A program made the translations under genes and the position numbers. A stretch of DNA of 64,000 nt from an uncultured Sphingomonadaceae bacterium. GTDB lineage: Bacteria; Pseudomonadota; Alphaproteobacteria; Sphingomonadales; Sphingomonadaceae. The DNA is taken from assembly GCA_947499255.1 (NCBI GenBank), contig CANMNF010000001.1, forward strand, positions 620,001 to 684,000. Direction: 5' to 3'. The notes beneath the pieces were generated by a model that made no database searches, was not told the origin of the DNA, and saw only the letters and a program-made list of their open reading frames with translations. Shown here in pieces: positions 18,828-26,330 of the stretch. Positions within the stretch are counted from its first letter, which is position 1. Each line of letters begins with the position of its first letter.

Positions 18828-20843
18828 TCATTGATCCAAGAACGACCGCATCTTCCGCGAACGGCTTGGATGCTTGAGCTTCCTAAGCGCTTTCGCTTCG
18901 ATCTGACGGATACGTTCGCGGGTCACGCTGAACTGCTGGCCAACTTCTTCCAGCGTGTGATCGGTGTTCATGCCGATGCCAAAACGCATCCGCAAAACAC
19001 GCTCTTCACGCGGGGTGAGAGAGGCTAGCACGCGCGTCACGGTTTCTTTCAGGTTCGCCTGAATCGCCGCATCCACAGGGATGATCGCGTTCTTGTCTTC
19101 AATAAAGTCGCCCAGATGCGAATCTTCTTCATCACCAATCGGCGTTTCAAGAGAGATCGGCTCTTTGGCGATTTTCATCACCTTGCGTACTTTTTCCAAA
19201 GGCATGGAAAGACGCTCAGCCATTTCTTCGGGCGTCGGCTCACGGCCTTGCTCGTGCAGGAATTGGCGAGAGGTGCGCACCAGCTTGTTGATCGTTTCGA
19301 TCATGTGCACCGGAATGCGGATCGTGCGGGCCTGATCCGCGATTGAGCGCGTGATCGCCTGCCTGATCCACCAGGTCGCATAGGTGCTGAATTTATAGCC
19401 GCGGCGATATTCGAACTTGTCGACCGCTTTCATCAGGCCGATATTGCCTTCCTGAATGAGATCAAGGAATTGCAGGCCGCGATTGGTGTATTTCTTGGCG
19501 ATGGAAATCACGAGGCGCAAATTCGCCTCAACCATTTCCTTCTTCGCGATGCGCGCTTCACGCTCAGCCTTTTGCACCATGTTTACGATGCGGCGGAACT
19601 CTTCGAGGCTCATGCCCGTATTGGCAGCGATGTCGGCGATTTCCGCACGAATACGCTCAATCGCTTCGCCTTCTTTATCAGCGAACGCAGCCCACTTTTT
19701 GTCCTTTTTGGACACGGTCTTGAGCCAACCATCATCAAGCTCATGCCCGATATACGCTTTTAAGAAATCGAGACGTTTCACCTTGTGCCGCTCAGCCAGA
19801 CGCAACATCTGACCACCCAGCGCGGTCAGGCGGCGGTTAAACGCGTAAAGATTGTCGACCAGATATTCGATCTTGGTCGCATGGAATTGCACGCTTTCCA
19901 CCTCTGCGGTGAGTTCTTCGCGCAATTTTTCGTATTTCTTTTCCTTCGCGGCGGGAAAATCATCCCCGCGGCCAAGCGTATCAACGCGCTCGGCTTGAAG
20001 TTTTTCAAACTTCTTGAACAACGAGGTGATGCGATCAAAAGTCTCTAGAGCTTCGGGCTTAAGCGCAGCCTCCATCTGAGCAAGAGACATGGTGTTGTCT
20101 TCTTCCTCTTCTTCCTCACGCTTGGAAGAGCCTTCCTCACCCTCTTCGCCGTCTTCATCGCTATCATCATCGTCGTCGTCTTCATCGTCGTCGCGGATGG
20201 TAGGGCCGGTTGTCTCTTCGGAGATTTCGCCGTCATCGTCTTCGTTTTCTTCCTCCATCTTGTCGACCGGAGGTTCTTTTGACAGCATCGCATCAAGATC
20301 GAGGATCTCGCGCAGCTGCATTTCTTCTGAGTTCAGCGCTTCGGACCACATGATGATGGCGTGGAAGGTGATGGGGCTTTCACAAAGCCCGATGATCATA
20401 GTGTCGCGGCCAGCTTCAATACGCTTGGCAATGGCAATCTCGCCTTCGCGGCTGAGCAATTCCACTGCGCCCATTTCACGCAGATACATGCGCACCGGAT
20501 CATCGGTACGTTCGCCCGCGCCAGTTGCTTTCTTCTTTTCCGGGACGTTTTCTTTTTTCTCAGCTGCGCCAGCGCCTGCGGGCGCGATCTCTTCGGGACC
20601 GTCATCGTCCTCTTCAGCTTCTTCCGCGCTTTCAACGATCTGCACACCCATTTCCGAAATCGCGGTTTGGATATCCTCGATCTGATCGGGGCTCATCTGC
20701 TCAGATGGCAATGCTTCGTTCAGCTCATCATATGTGATGTAGCCTTTGCGCTTTGCTTTCGCGATCAGCTTCTTGATCGACGACTCATTGAGATCGATCA
20801 GAGGGGCATCTTCATTGGGTTTGGTCTTGGCTTTGCTGGCCAT
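18828..20843 (-). CDS. rpoD: RNA polymerase primary sigma factor RpoD
   Basis: Housekeeping sigma-70 factor of 671 residues. Region 1.1 ([20 protein letters not shown]), region 1.2 ([20 protein letters not shown]), region 2 ([19 protein letters not shown], then [16 protein letters not shown]), region 3 and region 4 ([16 protein letters not shown], then [17 protein letters not shown]) are all present. The non-conserved stretch between 1.2 and 2.1 carries a very acidic low-complexity segment at about residues 197-250. dnaG lies nine bases upstream, giving the classic dnaG-rpoD order without rpsU. Confidence 0.98.
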   Translation of the reverse strand: MASKAKTKPNEDAPLIDLNESSIKKLIAKAKRKGYITYDELNEALPSEQMSPDQIEDIQTAISEMGVQIVESAEEAEEDDDGPEEIAPAGAGAAEKKENVPEKKKATGAGERTDDPVRMYLREMGAVELLSREGEIAIAKRIEAGRDTMIIGLCESPITFHAIIMWSEALNSEEMQLREILDLDAMLSKEPPVDKMEEENEDDDGEISEETTGPTIRDDDEDDDDDDSDEDGEEGEEGSSKREEEEEEDNTMSLAQMEAALKPEALETFDRITSLFKKFEKLQAERVDTLGRGDDFPAAKEKKYEKLREELTAEVESVQFHATKIEYLVDNLYAFNRRLTALGGQMLRLAERHKVKRLDFLKAYIGHELDDGWLKTVSKKDKKWAAFADKEGEAIERIRAEIADIAANTGMSLEEFRRIVNMVQKAEREARIAKKEMVEANLRLVISIAKKYTNRGLQFLDLIQEGNIGLMKAVDKFEYRRGYKFSTYATWWIRQAITRSIADQARTIRIPVHMIETINKLVRTSRQFLHEQGREPTPEEMAERLSMPLEKVRKVMKIAKEPISLETPIGDEEDSHLGDFIEDKNAIIPVDAAIQANLKETVTRVLASLTPREERVLRMRFGIGMNTDHTLEEVGQQFSVTRERIRQIEAKALRKLKHPSRSRKMRSFLDQ

Positions 20844-20852
20844 AACGTTTGG

Positions 20853-22760
20853 TCAATCCGTTTCCTGTCCGAGCGCATTTTTCGATGCTGCCTCGGGTAC
20901 TAATTCTTCCTGCTCCGCAATTGCGGCGCGTTTCCTGGCCATTTGCCCGATACGCTGCTCAATTTCCAGCTTTCGTTTGCGCAAGCGTTGTTGCTCGGCA
21001 AAAGCGGATTCTGGATCGTCATCGAACCGGGCGATGGCCGCACGTATCGCTGCCTCAAGAGCCGGTCTTTCAACCAGCAGGGCGATCGCTTCGGCCAGAT
21101 CCTCGCGCGCTTCTACCGGATCGGTGCCTTCAACGAGGAAGGAGAAACGGGTGTTATCCGGCGGCGGAAGAATTTGCCTACCTTCTGTTATGGGGGAATT
21201 TGCGCCGTCTTCAAGGGCCTCGGCAAGATCAAGCAGGATATCGACAGGTTTTGCGAGCGCCTGATCCTCGGCGGCAAGGCGCAAAAGGCTGTCTGAATGG
21301 CGGTGGATTTCTTCGGGATAACGCGCCAGCCCGGCAATGACGGCTTGCCCCAACATATCGCGAAACGCACCGCTGGCGGCATTGCGCAATCGCGCGGCCA
21401 CTTGCGGAGTTGAGCGTGCACGACTGGGGCGCAAATCTGCCCCGCGACCACCACCATAACCGCCTTTACGACCCCCATCTCGAACAAATTCGCGCTTGGG
21501 AAAAGCGAATGCGCCATAACGATCCAACAACTCGCGGCGATAAAGAGAGCGGATATCGGGATGCTGGATAGCGTCCACATGCTCCAGCAATCGCGCTTTA
21601 AGGCCCGCTTTGTCTTCTGGTGAGCCAAGCGGTTGTGCTTCGCGTTCGTGGTTCCAGATTACGTCCAACATCGAGGATGGCGTATCGAGCAATTTCTGCA
21701 TTGCGCCTTTGCCATCGCGGCAGATCAGATCATCGGGATCAAGCCCTGTGGGCAAGTTCACAATTTGCAACGAACACCCAGGGCGCAACAGGGGCAGGGC
21801 ACGTTCCACCGCGCGCATCGCGGCACGCTGTCCCGCTGCATCACCATCAAGGCACAGCACCGGCTTATCTGCCATGCGCCACAGCAGTTCAATCTGCTGT
21901 TCTGTCAATACAGTCCCCATTGGCGCAACGGCATCGTGAAAGCCTGCTGCTGCCAACGCGATCACATCCATATACCCTTCGGCCACAATAACGCGGTCCG
22001 TCTGGCGCGAGGCCGCAGCAGCGCGGTGAATGTTATAAAGAGAGCGCCCCTTATCAAACAGCGGCGTCTCCGGGCTGTTGAGATATTTCGCCACTCCATC
22101 GCGCGCATCCAAAATACGGCCGCCAAAGCCGATAATGCGTTGCCGGGTATCTTGAATGGGCAGCATCAACCGCCCGCGAAACCGATCATAAGGCTCTTTG
22201 CCTTCAACCGTTATGCGAAGGCCTGCTTCGATCAGCATCGCCTCGTCAAACTGGCCAATGGCGTTCTTCATTGCCTGTTTCGCTTCAGGCGCAAACCCAA
22301 AGCCAAACTCGCGAATGGTTGCTTCGTCAAAGCCGCGCTTGGTCAGATATTCGCGCGCCTGCGTCCCTTCAGAAGATTGCAGATTGCGCACAAACCAATC
22401 TTGCGCGGCTTGCGTCACATCATGCAAGCCAGCGCGTTGTTCGGCACGCTGGGCGGCTTGCGGATCAGGGGCGGGCACGTCGATCCCGGCCTCTACGGCC
22501 AATTCTTTCACCGCGTCCATAAAAGGCAGCCCATGCTGCTCAATCATCCAATCAATCGCGCCGCCATGCGCACCGCAGCCAAAGCAGTGGTAAAAGCCCT
22601 TTTGATCATTGATCGTGAAGCTGGGCGTTTTCTCATTATGAAACGGGCAACACGCTTTCCACTCACGACCGGCACGTTGCAGCTTGGTCGTGCGACCAAT
22701 CAGCGCAGATAACGTGATCCTGCTCTTAAGTTCATCAAGCCATTGGGGTGACAGCGCCAT
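20853..22760 (-). CDS. dnaG: DNA primase
   Basis: Replicative primase of 635 residues from the ATG at 22760; the frame is open to 22838, but the earlier part lacks family match. The CHC2 zinc finger uses Cys38, His41, Cys59 and Cys62 (CPFHNEKTPSF, then FYHCFGC). The RNA polymerase core contains the FGGRILD segment, and the Toprim domain has VIVAEGYMDVIALA and CLDGDAAGQ. The C-terminal about 200 residues are the DnaB-interacting region. It is co-transcribed with rpoD. Confidence 0.97.
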   Translation of the reverse strand: MALSPQWLDELKSRITLSALIGRTTKLQRAGREWKACCPFHNEKTPSFTINDQKGFYHCFGCGAHGGAIDWMIEQHGLPFMDAVKELAVEAGIDVPAPDPQAAQRAEQRAGLHDVTQAAQDWFVRNLQSSEGTQAREYLTKRGFDEATIREFGFGFAPEAKQAMKNAIGQFDEAMLIEAGLRITVEGKEPYDRFRGRLMLPIQDTRQRIIGFGGRILDARDGVAKYLNSPETPLFDKGRSLYNIHRAAAASRQTDRVIVAEGYMDVIALAAAGFHDAVAPMGTVLTEQQIELLWRMADKPVLCLDGDAAGQRAAMRAVERALPLLRPGCSLQIVNLPTGLDPDDLICRDGKGAMQKLLDTPSSMLDVIWNHEREAQPLGSPEDKAGLKARLLEHVDAIQHPDIRSLYRRELLDRYGAFAFPKREFVRDGGRKGGYGGGRGADLRPSRARSTPQVAARLRNAASGAFRDMLGQAVIAGLARYPEEIHRHSDSLLRLAAEDQALAKPVDILLDLAEALEDGANSPITEGRQILPPPDNTRFSFLVEGTDPVEAREDLAEAIALLVERPALEAAIRAAIARFDDDPESAFAEQQRLRKRKLEIEQRIGQMARKRAAIAEQEELVPEAASKNALGQETD

Positions 22761-22804
22761 GCGATAAAGATGCGCGTCTGCGCCTGGCAATTCAAGCGCA
22801 AGCC

Positions 22805-23554
22805 TTAGTCGCTTGTGGACGATGCAGACAAAGCGCATGCATTGCTTGCAGCAGTATCACCTTTCGGGAAGGGGCCGGGTCCGATGGCGCTGGTGTAATT
22901 GGCAAACACTTCATAGGCCTCCGATGGACCAGCTGGTGGCAGTGTAGATTGCCAGAAGAAAGTCAGCGGCTCTCCCTGACGCCATTGGTTGCCGCCATCG
23001 CCTTCTTCAATCGTCCAGGCCAGTCCCTGTTCGTGACAAGTGATCACGACACCGCCGATCGGTGCGATGGCGGCTTTGGCCTCGGCGAAAGAATATCCCG
23101 CAACGCCGGTAAACCCATGACTGGGCTTGATCATGCGAAATGCCTCGGTGGTTTCGACAAGCGACGAATCGTTCCCAGTGCCACTTCCGGTGCTGGGATC
23201 GTTATCCTCACCGGGATAAATGATATGCACATAGGTATATATGGTGCCATCGGGTGCAGTGGCGGGATCGCAGGTGTCCATCCCCGCGGGGCACGCCACA
23301 TAGGACGTAATGTCAGCAAACGCTCCTTCGGCATTGGTGAGCCGGGATTTTACCTCGGGTCCCTGCGGGCCAACGATTTTGGCCCCAAGCTGCAGTTCAG
23401 CAAAGTCTGTCCGCGGCAAGGCTTCTTGCGCGATTTCAGACTGCTCGGCTTCGGCGCCAAGCTCGTCTTCGTTGACATCTACGTTATTTGAGCAGGCGGC
23501 AAGCGCCAGTGAGCTGGCGACAGCCAGAAAGGGCAGGGCGCGGCGAATAGTCAT
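22805..23554 (-). CDS. Predicted lipoprotein of unknown function
   Basis: 249-residue protein not recognised. The ATG at 23554 opens a lipoprotein signal (MTIRRALPFLAVASSLALAAC, lipobox LAAC); the frame extends to 23644 without SD support. After the lipidated Cys comes an acidic linker (NNVDVNEDELGAEAEQSE), then a globular domain with a CPAGMDTC pair and a further Cys in VITCHEQGLAW. It lies between yqeY and dnaG, which are usually adjacent, so it may be a lineage-specific addition to that unit. An outer or inner membrane anchor is inferred. Confidence 0.75.
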   Translation of the reverse strand: MTIRRALPFLAVASSLALAACSNNVDVNEDELGAEAEQSEIAQEALPRTDFAELQLGAKIVGPQGPEVKSRLTNAEGAFADITSYVACPAGMDTCDPATAPDGTIYTYVHIIYPGEDNDPSTGSGTGNDSSLVETTEAFRMIKPSHGFTGVAGYSFAEAKAAIAPIGGVVITCHEQGLAWTIEEGDGGNQWRQGEPLTFFWQSTLPPAGPSEAYEVFANYTSAIGPGPFPKGDTAASNACALSASSTSD

Positions 23555-23670
23555 TGATAAAACCTCACGTATCACGCGCCAACAAGCGCGTTTCCTCGCC
23601 GCCTGAACGAGCAGGACGGGCGGCAGGTTCCGCCATACAGTCACGCAAATAGTTAATGCAAAAGCAAGGT

Positions 23671-24171
23671 TTAGCCGAGCGCAGCTTTCACCAATCCGCT
23701 CGCTTTGCTCATATCCAGCTCGGTGCCGTGGCGCTTTTTCAATTCGCCCATCACGCGGCCCATATCCTTCATGCCGTCTGCACCAAGTTCTGCCTTGATC
23801 GCTTCGATAGCGGCGCTGGTATCAGCATCGCTCATCTGCTGGGGCAGGAATTCTTCGATCACGGCCAGCTCGGCCTTTTCCTGCGCGGCCAATTCATCGC
23901 GGCCCCCATCTTCATACATGGTGATCGATTCGCGGCGCTGTTTGCCCATCTTTTGCAGCACATCGATAATTTGCCCATCATCTGCCAAACCGTCACTCGC
24001 AGTGTTTGGGCTGAGACTCCCTTTGCCGATGGCGACGGTCGACTTCTTTGAGCGCAGCTCGATATCGCGATCCTTGATCTTCGCCGCGATCAAGCGCAGC
24101 GCGGCTGTGCGCTCCTTATCTTTGGCCTTCATGGCTGTTACGGTTTCGGCCTTGATCTGATCTCGGAGCAT
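23671..24171 (-). CDS. GatB/YqeY domain protein
   Basis: 166-residue member of the YqeY family, related to the C-terminal tRNA-binding domain of GatB. The start MLRDQIKAETVTAMKAKDKER at 24171 matches the family; the open frame continues to 24270 in what is probably promoter DNA. Seen further: VLQKMGKQRRESITMYEDGGR and the C-terminal DMGRVMGELKKRHG. Its exact role is unknown; binding to tRNA is suspected in the family. It is divergent from carA across a 158-base gap and heads the yqeY-lipoprotein-dnaG-rpoD run. Confidence 0.92.
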   Translation of the reverse strand: MLRDQIKAETVTAMKAKDKERTAALRLIAAKIKDRDIELRSKKSTVAIGKGSLSPNTASDGLADDGQIIDVLQKMGKQRRESITMYEDGGRDELAAQEKAELAVIEEFLPQQMSDADTSAAIEAIKAELGADGMKDMGRVMGELKKRHGTELDMSKASGLVKAALG

Positions 24172-24329
24172 AACAATTCGACTTTCCTGTGGATGAATTG
24201 CCTTTCCCATAGGCGCACACGCGTTTGCGTCAAATGTTGTGCGCACAAGCGCTTGACGAAGGGGCACCATATCCTTAGCGGCTAGGTCTTAGCGCACATC
24301 ACTGTTTTACCTCTATTCGGGAGCCCCCA

Positions 24330-25511
24330 ATGGCTTTTTCCGCCTCTTCGCCTGCACGTCCTAAATCAGCGACCGGCGTTTTGGTTCTGGCGGATGGTAC
24401 AATCGTCTGGGGCAAAGGCTTTGGAGCGGTTGGTCATTCGGTTGGCGAAGTCTGCTTTAACACCGCGATGACAGGGTATCAGGAAGTGCTGACCGACCCG
24501 TCTTACGCGGCGCAGATCGTCACTTTCACCTTTCCCCATATCGGCAATGTCGGCGTGAATGATGAAGATCTGGAAAGCCTTGTCGAAAGCGCTGTTGGCT
24601 GCATCGTGCGAGAAGATATCACCGCGCCCTCCAGCTTCCGTTCTGCCGGCGAGCTGGCGGATTGGATGGCGGGGCTGGGCAAGATCGGGCTTTCGGGTGT
24701 TGATACGCGCGCTTTGACGCGGCGCATTCGCAAATCCGGCGCGCCCAATGCTGTGATCGCGCATGATCCCGATGGCAATTTCGATCTCGACGCGTTGTTA
24801 CAACGCGCGCAGGCATGGCCCGGCCTTGAAGGCATGGATCTGGCGCAGCGCGTGACGCGCGATTCTGGCGAGGGCTGGGAAGGCGGCATCTGGCAGTTGG
24901 GGCAAGGTTATGCCCGGTCCCCGCGTGATGGGCGGCCCCATGTTGTCGCAATGGATTTCGGCGCGAAAGACAATATCTTCCGCAATCTGGTAAAAGCTGG
25001 TGCGCGGGTAAGCGTGGTGCCCGCCAAGACTTCGCTCGAAGACATTTTGGCGATGAAACCAGACGGCGTATTCCTCTCCAACGGCCCCGGTGATCCGGCG
25101 GCGACGGGCGAATATGCAGTGCCGGTGATCAAAGCTTTGCTGGAGCGCGACATACCGCTTTTCGGCATTTGTCTGGGCCACCAGATGCTGGCGCTGGCGG
25201 CGGGCGCAAAAACCACCAAAATGCACCAAGGCCACCGCGGCGCAAACCACCCGGTGCAACGTGTGGGCGAGGGTTGGGGCGAGACTTCGGGCCTCGTCGA
25301 GATTACCTCAATGAACCACGGTTTCGCGGTGGATAGCGATAGCTTGCCCGCAGGCGTGGAGCAGACGCATTTGTCGCTGTTCGACGGCTCAAACTGCGGG
25401 ATTGCGATATCGGGCAAGAAGGCGTTCGGGGTGCAGTATCACCCTGAGGCTAGTCCGGGGCCGCAGGATAGCTTCTACCTGTTTGAGAAGTTTGTGGGGA
25501 TGTTGGGGTGA
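24330..25511 (+). CDS. carA: Carbamoyl-phosphate synthase small subunit
   Basis: Glutamine-hydrolysing subunit that feeds ammonia to CarB for arginine and pyrimidine synthesis. 393 residues. The N-terminal domain has FNTAMTGYQEVLTDPSYAAQ. The class I amidotransferase domain has SNGPGDPAA, FGICLGHQMLALAAGA (nucleophile Cys) and FGVQYHPEASPGPQDS with the catalytic His. A run of small genes and repeats separates it from carB, so carAB expression from one message would have to pass through 820 bases of inserted sequence. Confidence 0.97.
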   Translation: MAFSASSPARPKSATGVLVLADGTIVWGKGFGAVGHSVGEVCFNTAMTGYQEVLTDPSYAAQIVTFTFPHIGNVGVNDEDLESLVESAVGCIVREDITAPSSFRSAGELADWMAGLGKIGLSGVDTRALTRRIRKSGAPNAVIAHDPDGNFDLDALLQRAQAWPGLEGMDLAQRVTRDSGEGWEGGIWQLGQGYARSPRDGRPHVVAMDFGAKDNIFRNLVKAGARVSVVPAKTSLEDILAMKPDGVFLSNGPGDPAATGEYAVPVIKALLERDIPLFGICLGHQMLALAAGAKTTKMHQGHRGANHPVQRVGEGWGETSGLVEITSMNHGFAVDSDSLPAGVEQTHLSLFDGSNCGIAISGKKAFGVQYHPEASPGPQDSFYLFEKFVGMLG

Positions 25512-25786
25512 AGAGACTGATCATCGCATTAATGACATTTCTTGGTGCCTGTAAAGGTAGCGATTTCGGTATTGCCAAAGGCGTCAATGATGCCGAAGCC
25601 GCAGACATTGTGGCAAAATGCGACCTTGCACCTGCTGATTACCACTTAAACGACGGCAATCTTTTCATGCCCCGCAATGTGTCGTTCGAGAGGGCACAAT
25701 GCGTTATTAAACGGGTAAAGGCACTTGGGAAGTATTCAGGGGCCGAAGTAGGTAACAAAAAGTTTGTGTCGGAGCCAAATCCATGA
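25508..25786 (+). CDS. Small predicted lipoprotein
   Basis: 92-residue protein not recognised. The start is GTG at 25508, overlapping the carA stop as GTGA. The first residues form a lipoprotein signal, MKRLIIALMTFLGAC, with lipobox LGAC. The mature part has two more cysteines (AKCDLAPADY and AQCVIKRVKAL) and a DxA-rich middle. It lies wedged between carA and carB. The position suggests translational coupling to carA, but nothing links the function. Confidence 0.6.
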   Translation: MKRLIIALMTFLGACKGSDFGIAKGVNDAEAADIVAKCDLAPADYHLNDGNLFMPRNVSFERAQCVIKRVKALGKYSGAEVGNKKFVSEPNP

Positions 25787-25802
25787 TGCCTTACGGTGAA
25801 AG

Positions 25803-25839
25803 CTCCCTTCCCCTTGGGGAAGGGATGGGGATGGGGGGG
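25803..25839 (+). repeat. REP-like palindromic repeat, copy A
   Basis: Perfect nine-base stem CCCTTCCCC / GGGGAAGGG around TT (25805-25824), followed by the tail ATGGGGATGGGGGGG (25825-25839). It is one of three related copies between carA and carB and lies in the orientation opposite to copies B and C. Confidence 0.75.
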
Positions 25840-25880
25840 CGGCGGTGAAGTGGCGGGGCGACTCTTCAGGCGTTCTACAC

Positions 25881-25910
25881 CCATCCCCCAGCACCTTCCC
25901 ACTAAGGAAG
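25881..25910 (-). repeat. REP-like palindromic repeat, copy B
   Basis: On the minus strand: a degenerate hairpin CTTCC / GGAAG (25895-25910) followed by a tail ending TGGGGGATGGG (25881-25891). It is inverted relative to copy A, 39 bases away, like the paired REP units of BIMEs. The TAG stop of the DUF559 gene lies in its hairpin loop. Confidence 0.65.
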
Positions 25911-26264
25911 AGGAGTTTGGGTCCGTGCAATCGCAATCTCTTGTGCGATCACCTGCAATACCGCGTCGATATTTCCAAGTACCTCGTTGTTCCAGAAACG
26001 GATCACGCGGTAGCCGTGGGCTTCGATGATCCGCGAGCGGTTCTCGTCGGACTCGCTTTGGGCATGTTGGCCACCGTCGAGCTCGATTGCGATCCGCAAA
26101 CTTCGGCAGGCGAAGTCTGTGATAAATTGGCCTACCGGAAATTGCCTCGTAAACTTCACTCCCTCAAAATTGCGGTTGCGCAAATGCAACCACAATTGCT
26201 TTTCCGCTTCGGTCGGTTCCTTGCGCAATTTGCGCGCGAGGCTAGTCAGTCGCTTTTCCGCCAT
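25902..26264 (-). CDS. DUF559 family protein (Vsr/PD-(D/E)xK-like nuclease fold)
   Basis: 120-residue DUF559 domain protein, related by fold to very-short-patch and restriction-type endonucleases. Seen: SLARKLRKEPTEAEKQLWLHL (typical N-terminus), RQFPVGQFITDFACRSLRIAIE, with Asp50, Glu61 and Asp63 followed by GGQH, then HGYRVIRFWNNEVL. The catalytic pattern looks intact. The ATG at 26264 lies nine bases from repeat C, and the last codons and stop lie in repeat B, so the gene is bracketed by direct repeats. It is on the strand opposite to carA and carB, which suggests it was inserted there. Cellular role unknown. Confidence 0.85.
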   Translation of the reverse strand: MAEKRLTSLARKLRKEPTEAEKQLWLHLRNRNFEGVKFTRQFPVGQFITDFACRSLRIAIELDGGQHAQSESDENRSRIIEAHGYRVIRFWNNEVLGNIDAVLQVIAQEIAIARTQTPLP

Positions 26265-26273
26265 CGTGGTTAA

Positions 26274-26306
26274 CCCATCCCCAACCCCTTCCCTCAAGGG
26301 AAGGGG
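26274..26306 (-). repeat. REP-like palindromic repeat, copy C
   Basis: On the minus strand: a perfect ten-base stem CCCCTTCCCT / AGGGAAGGGG with a two-base loop (26285-26306), then the tail TTGGGGATGGG (26284-26274). Same orientation as copy B, so the DUF559 gene lies between direct repeats. It is 24 bases upstream of the carB start. Confidence 0.75.
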
Positions 26307-26330
26307 CTAATAGCAACGAAGTTGAGCTAA

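Noticed and set aside
24172-24329. Pyrimidine- or arginine-responsive leader before carA
   Set aside because: The 158-base divergent gap shows no convincing terminator/antiterminator pair or known riboswitch core by eye, so nothing is annotated.
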